Virus record (IMG/VR): IMGVR_UViG_3300049734_000263
Location: 1 to 64,000 of that record
Length of the DNA: 64,000 bases
DNA from: a virus
Reading direction: 5' to 3' (one strand)
In this document: positions 56,731 through 64,000 of the stretch, piece after piece
How the letters are laid out: each line of letters begins with the position of its first letter
Position numbering within the stretch: position 1 is the first letter of the stretch
The notes under the pieces: generated by a model
Told to the model about the DNA's origin: nothing
The model's database searches: none
What the model saw: only the letters and a program-made list of their open reading frames with translations
Translations under genes and position numbers: made by a program

Positions 56731-59700
56731 ATGCCGCAAGATCAGCGACCGAAAACTGAACTGACCCTCGAAGAGTTCGAGGAGCAGGCGCGAGAGCATT
56801 ACAAAATCCCCAAACCATTATGGGAAGCCATGAAGGGCCAGGAGTCGGGCGGAAATCCGAACGCCGTCAGTCCTACGGGCGTTCGCGGCCGTCTTCAGGT
56901 TACAAAGAAGACGGCCGCCGGTTACGGGCTTGACCGGGATGATCCTTTCCATGAAGTGGCGGTTGCAACCAGAAATTTGCGCGAAGGATACGAAAAATAC
57001 AAGAATCAATTCTCTGACGAGAATGAGCGATGGCTTGCAGCGACGAGCTATTACTATTACGGCCCCGGAGGTGTAAAACCAGATGGCACGCTCAGTACGG
57101 ATTCGAAGGACGGCTTGTCGAATCCGGCCGAGCATGTCTCCAGGGTCGCGCGGCGCTGGAAGGCGTACAACGACTCCCAGGCGGCGCCTGCTCAGACGCA
57201 AGCCCCGGCGACGAAACCGCAACCAAAACTAGCGCAGAGACAAACAGCCCCGATTTCGGACACCGAACAGCGACGCCGGCGTGTTCTAACCGGGCAGATC
57301 ACCGCGTTCGAAGACCTGAAGCGGCAAGGGAAACTCGACCAGGCCAACCTTATCGCCGCGGACATCAAGAAGCGCTTCGGCGACATTATGGAAGTCGGGA
57401 GCGGCGAAGGTGGCTGGCCTTACGTGAAGCCGAAGTCGAAGAGCGAATTCACCGCCCCGCCATTGCCGTCCGCTCCGCCCGTTACTACGCAGACCGCCGA
57501 CGACTACAACAAACAATCCTGGATTGAGCGCCGGCGCAGAAACATTGCGACTGGCTACGAGATGGGCGCACAGGCGCTCACTGATGCGCTGGCGCGCGGC
57601 GTCGACGTTGTCGGCAGCGCCTTTGAGGGGGACTTCCGTCCACTGAAGGAGCAGGCCGAGGGCGCGGGCCGAGGACTACTCAAACTCGCCTCTGCATTCG
57701 ATCCGGTCAACGCTGAGCAGACCTACAAGGCTGTCGCCGCCGAGCAAGATCCGGCATTGGCCGCGCTCGAACGTCGTCGGGCGGAACGGTTGAAGAACGA
57801 TCCTTACACAATCGCCGCGAACGCCGAGCGCCAGCGACTCGCGGCCGAAGAGGCGGCTCAGCCAGGTTTCGGCGCCGCCGTGACTCGCGGCGTCGTCTCC
57901 GGCGGAATGCAGGCATTGCCCTATATCGCGACCGGCGTGGCTGGCGGAGGCGTCCCGGCGCTGGCGGGCGTCGCCGCGGCTCAATCAGATTTCGTAAGGC
58001 CCGAAGAGGCCGCGCTCAACATCGCGGGCGCGACGTTGCCGGTTCCCTTGACCCGAGCTCTGACGCCTGTGATCAACCGCGCAGCCGCCGTGTTGCCGGG
58101 CAGAGTCGCTCCGGCTGTTACCCGCGCGGCCGGCCAGGTCGCGATCGGCGGCGGAACGAACGTCGCGACGATGGCGGCCGCGGGCGAACGTGACCCGCGC
58201 AAGCTGGCCGAAGGCGCTGTCGTCGGCGGTGTGCTGTCAGGGGCCGATGCGGCGAGAGCCTCCCGAGGCTCCGCGCCTGAGTTGCCTCCCGTCAGTGGCG
58301 TGGCCCCTGATGTCGTTCAAGCTGCCGCCGACACTCTCCCGCGCGCGCCGCGCCTGCCGCGCCCCGTGGACGCGGGCGCGCAGGCCGTTGCGGATTTTGG
58401 CGCCCGACTCGCGGAGATCGATCAAATGGTCCCGGCGGCGGAGCGCCCGGCTGCAATTGAGGCGGCGCGGCAAGAGTTCATAGCGCGCCGTCGTGAAGCC
58501 ATCGAGGCGGCGCGCCAGACCGCGCAATCGCAGGCTGCGCCCCCAGCGGCGACGCCCGAAACGGCGCCACAACCCGACGCTCAGCAACCCGTGTTGCCGC
58601 CAGGTGTGCAGATCATCCGTCAAGGTGAACCGCCGCCTTCACGACAACGTGGCCAGCGACAGATCCCGCTCGATATTGAGAATCCCGACGGAACTGTTGA
58701 GACCGTTCTCGTTCTCGCTCCGGATCGGATTGACGGCCGGCGCGTGAATGAAACGATGCTGCGCCCGATGGTCGAGCAGGCGTTGCGCCCACAATCTCAA
58801 CCAGCCGCTCAGCCCGATGTGACCCAAACGGAGGCGGTAAGCTCGCAACCGCCTCCGGTCCAACCGTCTGCGCCGGGGCGCAGACAGCCGCCTGCGGCTC
58901 AATTTATTCCGCTGCCACGTTCCGGTTTTAAAACACCGCGCACGCCAGGAGGCGCGATCCCTGTGCCGGAGTCGTCGGTCGCTGGTCGCAAATTGTTACC
59001 GCCGGCGACCGGCGAGGAAATCATCCCAACTAAGCCTTTGTCGCGTGCGGTCAGAGAGGTCATCTCGCGACCCGATCCACGTTTCACGCCTGATGCAGCG
59101 CGCACGCGCGCGATCGAGGCGCTCCAACCCTCGCCCCGGCAAGAATCCGCGCCACAGACCCAGCCTATGCCGAAACTTTCGAAGGCTGCACAGGCGGCCG
59201 AGCAGCGCCGCATCAACGTGGAGGCCGGGCAGAGGATTGCGAACAGGAATCGCCAGGAAGCGCGGTCGGCGCGGGCGGTCGGCGATCTGATGGGGGCGCA
59301 GAAGGCGTACCGCACCGAATTGCAGGCGTTGCAGGACGCCATGGGCCTAACGTCCAAGGCAGACGTCGGGCGCCGCTCGCAGTTGCGCAAGGCGATCATT
59401 GACGTCGAGCGCAATCTGACCGGGATCAATCGCGCGATCAAGCAGCGACCGGCGGCGCAACCCCCGCGGGCCGCGAAGGTCGTCGACGAGGACGCGCCAA
59501 CGGCCGAGCTTCCTGGTGCTTCACGGCCACTACTTAACCAAGTCAACAACCCCGAGGGTGGTATCCCGCCGAGGACCGAATCGTTATCGGGCAGGTTCGG
59601 AGCGCTGGTCAGACGACAGGCGGCCGAGAGTGAGGCCGCGCCGCAACCCCGCCGGAAGGCGACGGAAACTCTGTCGCCGGTCGAATACCTGAAGCGTCAG

Positions 59701-62700
59701 ACGAAGGGCGAAGGCATTCGCGTCTCTGATCGCGGAGAGGCCGCTCTGCTTGGAGCGAAAGAGGCCGGCATCGTCGGCCTGACGAATCGCAACTCGAAAT
59801 GGAGGCTCTCCGACGCGCAGACGATGCTCGACGAAGGCGGGTTCATGCTGGAGGACGGTCGGCGCTTTACCGATCCGTCCGTGACGGAAAGCGACGTGCT
59901 CGAATTCCTGGGGGCGACCGGCAAGCAGGGCAGGCTCGGCACGAAGGGAATTGATGAGCGCCTGGCCGACGAAGAGGCGGAGTATTACGCGAGGCTGGAA
60001 GCCAACGAGGGCGCAGGTTCGCCGGCGCCGGAACCCGGATCCAGGCCGGACACCGCGACACTTCCGCGGCTCTCTCCGAGACGAACGCCTCCGGCGCCGT
60101 CCGCGCCGCGCCGCCCGGGTCAGCGCGTAGGCACGCCGCAACCGCGCAGGATCTCGGAGACCGGAGCGCTCGAAGACGTCGGTGACTTCTTCAGCCAGAT
60201 GAAGGCTGAAGAGGCGCTGACGCCGGGTCGCCCGCGCACAGAACGACTACCGGTCCCGAAGGCGACCGAAGACAACATTGCCGTGCTTCGGGCGAGGCGG
60301 GAAGCGCTCTCGCGGTTGCAGTTCGACCGGCGCGGAGAGTTGCCTCCGGACCTGGGCGACGAGTTGCGAGAACTCGGCGGGCGGATCATTGAGTTTGAAG
60401 CCGAACAGGCGAAGATCGCGCGCGGGGGGCGTCCAGACCTCGCGCCGCCGGGCGGGAGCCCGGAGAGAATGACTCCACCGTCGCCAGAGGATCGAGCGGC
60501 GCGCCGCGCGGCCCTTAATCCGAAGCCGGACCCTCAAGCCGGCCGCAAGATTCAGCACGCCACATTCGGCTTGATTACTGAAGCGGTTGATCAGTCCGGT
60601 GTGCCGACGGGCAAACTGCGAGTGGTCGGCGAGGACGGCAAAGAGCACATCATCCAGAATCCGCGCACTCGTGGGAACCGCGAAGCCTCTTTCGTCAGGA
60701 GTGAGCCCAAGTTCGAAATTCCGGCCGACGCGCTGATAGAGAACCGTGATCGACCGGGCCCGCGATTCGCCCGGCGATCAGCAGCGAATCGGCCAGAGGC
60801 AGCAGCCGACACGATAGCCATTCCCGAAGGGGCAGTGCTCGAACTTCGTGACCGGCCGAAGCCGAAGTTTGTCCGCAATGCCGAGCAGCGTCTCAAAGAC
60901 GCATCGAGTGGCAAGCTCGCAGGCTCTGGCGGTCAGCAGTTGGTTGATACCGCGATCGTGACCGGCTGGAAGGTGTACGAGAAGGGCATGGATTTCGCCC
61001 GGTGGTCGGCCGAGGTGATCAAACAGGCGGGCGAGAAGGTTCGCCCGCACCTGCGCGCGGCCTGGGACCAGATTCAGACCGACTACAATAAGATGGCGCA
61101 GGAAGTCGCGACGCGTAAGGCCACGGTGAAAGCAGGTACGCAGATCGCTGGCCGAATGGCGCGAATCGCCCGTACGCCGACCTCTCCTGTCGAAATCTCG
61201 AAACTGCGCGCCGAATTCCCAAATCTCAGCAAAGAGGCTTTCGACTCGGCGATGCAAAGGCTGAACGCCGAGGGCCGGATCGCCCTGCAGCGCCACGATC
61301 ACCCGGCGTCTATGTCTCCAGCGGAGCGCGCCAGCGCTGTGAAGATTGGCAATGATTATTTCACCGCTGCAACGTTCCGCGAGCGCCCTAGCGAGGTGAT
61401 GGGCTCCGGACCTGGCGCGCTGCAGGGGATGTTTGAAGGCCGTAGCGGGACGAAGGCTAAGCCAGCGCCAGCGGGTGACGATCTGACCTTCCGCGAGCGG
61501 GTCGGCCGCAAGGTCGCCACGACGCAGACGATGGCCCAACTGCTCAACCCGAAGACGATCGGCGCGAACGCCATCGGAAATGCGGCGTTCGCCGGGGCGA
61601 AGAATCTGGCGAATGTCGTCGCGGTCCCTGTGGACAAGTTCTTGTCGCTCGTTACCAAGCAGCGCCAGGTGGCGGCGCCGAAAGTCTCGCAGCAAATCAG
61701 CGACTTCAAGGACGGCTTCATAGACGCCTATCACGCCGTTCGCTCGAAGGATTATGCGAGCCTCGCTGATAACCGGTACGAGCTGAATAACGGACCAGTG
61801 TTCAAAGGCAAAGTCGGCGGCTTCTTCGAGGATGTCTTAAACATCGCGTTGCGCGCGCCGGACAAAGGGGCGTACCTGGCGGCCTACAATGACTCCGTCC
61901 AGCAAATCCTCGCGGCGCACGGCGTAAGCAAGACGAAATTCTCACTCGACAAGATCCATGAACAGGCCAAGATGGAAGCGCAGCAGGCGACTTTCCAGGA
62001 TTCCAATCTCGTCAGTGATTTCACCGTGGGCCTGCGCAACTTGCTCAACAAGGTGACGCCCTTCGGCGAAAAGGCGAATTTCGGCCTGGGCGACATGGTC
62101 GGCCTGAAGTACGCGCGCACTCCCGCTAACCTGGTCGCGCGCGGGATCGAGTATTCGCCCCTTGGCTTCGCGAAGGCTTTTTATAAAGCGGCGAAGGTGA
62201 TGGCTGGCAAAGGCAAAGGCTTTGACCAGCGAGAGGCGGCGTTGGCCTTTGGCCGCGCCTTCGTCGGCACGGCTTTTGGCTCCGGACTCGGCGCAGCGCT
62301 CTACTCGATGGGCGTCATCACGCAGCCCGAGCAGGAGAATCGCGGCGTGCAGGCGGCGGAGCGTGCGGAAGGGTTGATGGGCTATCAACTCAATCTCTCG
62401 GCGTTGAAGCGTTATGCGACGGGCGGATTGCTCGGAATTTTCACCGGCGACCTCAGCGCGGGAAAGAAACAGGCCGGCGACGTGCTGATGTCTTACGACT
62501 GGTTCCAGCCAGCGGCCTTCAGTTTGGGGATGGGCGCGGCTGCGGCGAAGGCGTTCAAGAACAGGAAGGCAGACGCCAATGCGTTCGATGATGTGTTGAC
62601 CCAGATTGACGCCGTGACGAGTACGCTCACCGATCAATCAATCCTTCGCAACATCCGCGACGTCTTCAGGTTCGGCGCGAAGTCCGCGGGACGCAAGGTC

Positions 62701-63312
62701 GCTACGGACCTGCCCGCGTCATTCGTGCCGAGTGTGCTCAATCAGGCGAGACAGATCATTGACGACCGGGCGCGGGAGACTTCGAAAGAGAAAGGCGGGC
62801 GCGGTGTAGCTCGCGAAACTCTGGAAAAAGTACTGAACAAGTTGCCCGGCGCGTCGCAGAGGCTGCCTGAACGCAAAGACATCGTCGGCCGATCGATCCC
62901 GTCGAGGCTCGAAGGCGCGGGAGGCGCGGCGTTGGTTCCGATTCCTGGACGATTCAGCCAGTACAATCCGCATCCTGTGTTGAGTGAGATGCATAACGTT
63001 GGCGCCGGGACGACCGGAGTCTCGCGCAGACCTGACGAAACAGTGGGACAGTTCCGCGCGCGCCGCACTCTGGCCGCCGAGTGGCTGAACAGGTACGGCC
63101 TGGAACTCACGACCTCGAAGGTTTATAAATCGGCCACGAAGGAAGAGCGCAAGGCCGCCGTAGACTACCTCAACAAGCAAATCTCGAAACAGAGCGGCAA
63201 GAAAAGCCCGAGCCTGTGGTTGTTTGCCCCTGGTCATGTGATCGAGACGGTGCGAGAGTCTGAGCGGGAGAAGCGGCGGAAAGCACAAGCGGCAGCCTCG
63301 GCGTTGCAGTAA
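56731..63312 (+). CDS. giant ejection protein with N-terminal lytic transglycosylase
   Basis: A 2193-residue protein. Residues 15-150 contain PLWEAMKGQESGGNPNAVSP, then GVRGRLQV and ATSYYYYGPGGV: an SLT-type lytic transglycosylase with catalytic Glu in QESGG, like T7 gp16. Residues about 380-460 are hydrophobic and Ala/Gly-rich. Long Pro/Gln/Arg-rich regions (560-800) and a polyvalent-protein-like region around 960-1080 follow. The C-terminal 600 residues resemble large polyvalent phage proteins. It would be packed in the capsid, injected, open the peptidoglycan and form a channel. Confidence 0.82.
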   Translation: MPQDQRPKTELTLEEFEEQAREHYKIPKPLWEAMKGQESGGNPNAVSPTGVRGRLQVTKKTAAGYGLDRDDPFHEVAVATRNLREGYEKYKNQFSDENERWLAATSYYYYGPGGVKPDGTLSTDSKDGLSNPAEHVSRVARRWKAYNDSQAAPAQTQAPATKPQPKLAQRQTAPISDTEQRRRRVLTGQITAFEDLKRQGKLDQANLIAADIKKRFGDIMEVGSGEGGWPYVKPKSKSEFTAPPLPSAPPVTTQTADDYNKQSWIERRRRNIATGYEMGAQALTDALARGVDVVGSAFEGDFRPLKEQAEGAGRGLLKLASAFDPVNAEQTYKAVAAEQDPALAALERRRAERLKNDPYTIAANAERQRLAAEEAAQPGFGAAVTRGVVSGGMQALPYIATGVAGGGVPALAGVAAAQSDFVRPEEAALNIAGATLPVPLTRALTPVINRAAAVLPGRVAPAVTRAAGQVAIGGGTNVATMAAAGERDPRKLAEGAVVGGVLSGADAARASRGSAPELPPVSGVAPDVVQAAADTLPRAPRLPRPVDAGAQAVADFGARLAEIDQMVPAAERPAAIEAARQEFIARRREAIEAARQTAQSQAAPPAATPETAPQPDAQQPVLPPGVQIIRQGEPPPSRQRGQRQIPLDIENPDGTVETVLVLAPDRIDGRRVNETMLRPMVEQALRPQSQPAAQPDVTQTEAVSSQPPPVQPSAPGRRQPPAAQFIPLPRSGFKTPRTPGGAIPVPESSVAGRKLLPPATGEEIIPTKPLSRAVREVISRPDPRFTPDAARTRAIEALQPSPRQESAPQTQPMPKLSKAAQAAEQRRINVEAGQRIANRNRQEARSARAVGDLMGAQKAYRTELQALQDAMGLTSKADVGRRSQLRKAIIDVERNLTGINRAIKQRPAAQPPRAAKVVDEDAPTAELPGASRPLLNQVNNPEGGIPPRTESLSGRFGALVRRQAAESEAAPQPRRKATETLSPVEYLKRQTKGEGIRVSDRGEAALLGAKEAGIVGLTNRNSKWRLSDAQTMLDEGGFMLEDGRRFTDPSVTESDVLEFLGATGKQGRLGTKGIDERLADEEAEYYARLEANEGAGSPAPEPGSRPDTATLPRLSPRRTPPAPSAPRRPGQRVGTPQPRRISETGALEDVGDFFSQMKAEEALTPGRPRTERLPVPKATEDNIAVLRARREALSRLQFDRRGELPPDLGDELRELGGRIIEFEAEQAKIARGGRPDLAPPGGSPERMTPPSPEDRAARRAALNPKPDPQAGRKIQHATFGLITEAVDQSGVPTGKLRVVGEDGKEHIIQNPRTRGNREASFVRSEPKFEIPADALIENRDRPGPRFARRSAANRPEAAADTIAIPEGAVLELRDRPKPKFVRNAEQRLKDASSGKLAGSGGQQLVDTAIVTGWKVYEKGMDFARWSAEVIKQAGEKVRPHLRAAWDQIQTDYNKMAQEVATRKATVKAGTQIAGRMARIARTPTSPVEISKLRAEFPNLSKEAFDSAMQRLNAEGRIALQRHDHPASMSPAERASAVKIGNDYFTAATFRERPSEVMGSGPGALQGMFEGRSGTKAKPAPAGDDLTFRERVGRKVATTQTMAQLLNPKTIGANAIGNAAFAGAKNLANVVAVPVDKFLSLVTKQRQVAAPKVSQQISDFKDGFIDAYHAVRSKDYASLADNRYELNNGPVFKGKVGGFFEDVLNIALRAPDKGAYLAAYNDSVQQILAAHGVSKTKFSLDKIHEQAKMEAQQATFQDSNLVSDFTVGLRNLLNKVTPFGEKANFGLGDMVGLKYARTPANLVARGIEYSPLGFAKAFYKAAKVMAGKGKGFDQREAALAFGRAFVGTAFGSGLGAALYSMGVITQPEQENRGVQAAERAEGLMGYQLNLSALKRYATGGLLGIFTGDLSAGKKQAGDVLMSYDWFQPAAFSLGMGAAAAKAFKNRKADANAFDDVLTQIDAVTSTLTDQSILRNIRDVFRFGAKSAGRKVATDLPASFVPSVLNQARQIIDDRARETSKEKGGRGVARETLEKVLNKLPGASQRLPERKDIVGRSIPSRLEGAGGAALVPIPGRFSQYNPHPVLSEMHNVGAGTTGVSRRPDETVGQFRARRTLAAEWLNRYGLELTTSKVYKSATKEERKAAVDYLNKQISKQSGKKSPSLWLFAPGHVIETVRESEREKRRKAQAAASALQ

Positions 63313-63401
63313 GCGACAATCTTGCACGCGCGGAAACGGCGGGCGTACAATCCCCGCGCCCTCGTGTTCTCAACCAAATAGCCCAAACAGGAGAGTTGCC
63401 A

Positions 63402-63845
63402 ATGAAAAGTCTCAAGCCTATTACATTCTGCCTCACCTTCTTATTCGCCATATCAGTCGTCGCGCAGGAAGAGAAACCAAAGCCGCGCGTCTTTGTTACA
63501 GATAGCCAGTCGTGGGAATTGGCGGGTGGTTTCAGTGCGACCAAGGACGCCGCGAGCGGTACTATCAGGGGCGGCGCGCGTCCACAGACCGCCGAAGTGA
63601 TCAAGACCTTCGGCGAGAAATGCCCGGATGTGACTGTGACAATGAAGTCCGAAGCCGCCGACTACGTCGTGATGGTCGACAAGGAGGGCGGAAAGGCGCT
63701 GTATATGAAGGACAGCAAATTCGCTGTATTCAAGGCGAACGGCGACGCCATCAAGAGCGGTTCGACACGGACGATCGGCGGCGCGGTCAAAGACGTGTGC
63801 ACGGCGGTCGTGAAGGATTGGCAGGGCGAAGGGAAGAGCAAGTAG
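63402..63845 (+). CDS. secreted Acidobacteria-type accessory protein
   Basis: A 147-residue protein from ATG 63402 with CAGGAGAG upstream. A signal peptide (to VVAQE) is followed by SQSWELAGGF, RGGARPQTAEVIKTFGEKCP and ADYVVMVDKEGGK. These segments resemble a small secreted protein family I associate with Acidobacteriota genomes. It has two cysteines. It is separated from the ejection gene by 90 bases and ends at a strong terminator, like a moron cargo gene. Confidence 0.58.
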   Translation: MKSLKPITFCLTFLFAISVVAQEEKPKPRVFVTDSQSWELAGGFSATKDAASGTIRGGARPQTAEVIKTFGEKCPDVTVTMKSEAADYVVMVDKEGGKALYMKDSKFAVFKANGDAIKSGSTRTIGGAVKDVCTAVVKDWQGEGKSK

Positions 63846-63863
63846 GGCGGTCGCAGAATTTGC

Positions 63864-63912
63864 AAAACAAAAGGCCGGTCGAGAATCCACTTCTCGACCG
63901 GCCTTTTGTTTT
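63864..63912. terminator. strong bidirectional terminator
   Basis: AAAACAAAAGGCCGGTCGAG with the next two bases AA (63864-63885) is the exact reverse complement of 63891-63912, giving a 22-bp stem with a 5-base loop. T-runs are present on both strands, so it stops the convergent genes on each side. Confidence 0.85.
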
Positions 63913-63925
63913 TAGATCGCAAGGG

Positions 63926-64000
63926 TTACAGCTTCTTCAGTTCTCCGTCGAACCACTTTCGGCAAAGCGCGCAGAACCAAAGCAGCGGATCGCGTTGCTG
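63926..64000 (-). CDS. C-terminal end of a convergent gene (partial)
   Basis: On the minus strand the last 24 codons read RDPLLWFCALCRKWFDGELK followed by KL and a TAA stop at 63926. CALC suggests half of a zinc finger. The start is beyond the window. Too short to assign a family. Confidence 0.5.
   Translation of the reverse strand, partial: QQRDPLLWFCALCRKWFDGELKKL

Overview
The window is about 64 kb of a temperate tailed phage. The morphogenesis set is P22/T7-like: small and large terminase, a long portal, a scaffolding protein, a major capsid protein, connector/nozzle-type proteins and a giant ejection protein with a lytic transglycosylase domain. I see no tail tube, tail sheath or tape-measure gene, so a podovirus is most likely. 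The DNA is GC-rich. Several proteins carry Sec signal peptides and one is an outer-membrane beta-barrel, so the host should be Gram-negative. The secreted protein at 63.4 kb resembles small secreted proteins I associate with Acidobacteriota; that host assignment is inference.

Layout. 1-8.25 kb (+): a nucleotide/modification block with a partial DNA methyltransferase, a VRR-NUC-type nuclease, a cytosine-5 methyltransferase with nine internal repeats, a secreted HExxH protein, a Gp37/Gp68 (DUF5131) protein, an ASCH-like protein and a DndC-like PAPS-reductase-family protein, many joined by 4-base ATGA overlaps. 8.3-10.5 kb (+): a short cassette with its own promoter carrying a Cas4-like PD-(D/E)XK nuclease and an Mrr-like endonuclease. 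10.7 kb: the 3' part of a tRNA-Arg gene, read as attP. 10.8-13.2 kb (-): tyrosine integrase, a degenerate S24-like protein and the repressor. 13.2-15.7 kb (+): Cro-like and CII-like regulators and conserved early genes. 15.8-17.7 kb: a replication initiator with iterons inside the gene, and a helicase-loader-like gene. 17.7-24.0 kb: many small early genes (zinc-ribbon proteins, ParB-fold protein, HAD phosphatase, radical SAM protein, DUF3307). 24.0-26.1 kb: a recombination scar with minus-strand genes, a GIY-YIG protein fused to an integrase tail, and truncated endolysin and HNH genes. 26.1-30.5 kb: membrane and zinc-binding accessory genes. 30.5-32.5 kb: promoter-terminator leader, holin-like protein and beta-barrel protein. 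32.5-63.3 kb: packaging, head, connector, tail and ejection genes. 63.4-64 kb: a secreted accessory gene, a strong terminator and the end of a convergent gene.

Regulation. A motif with core TTATAG(T/C)AA recurs at the boundaries of transcription units and is built into a 37-bp palindrome between the repressor and Cro-like genes, which suggests a repressor with dispersed operators. Intrinsic-terminator hairpins sit directly upstream of several late genes, which suggests an antitermination system. The tRNA fragment has phage genes on both sides and no 5' tRNA half, so the molecule looks like the unintegrated or circular form rather than a prophage junction.
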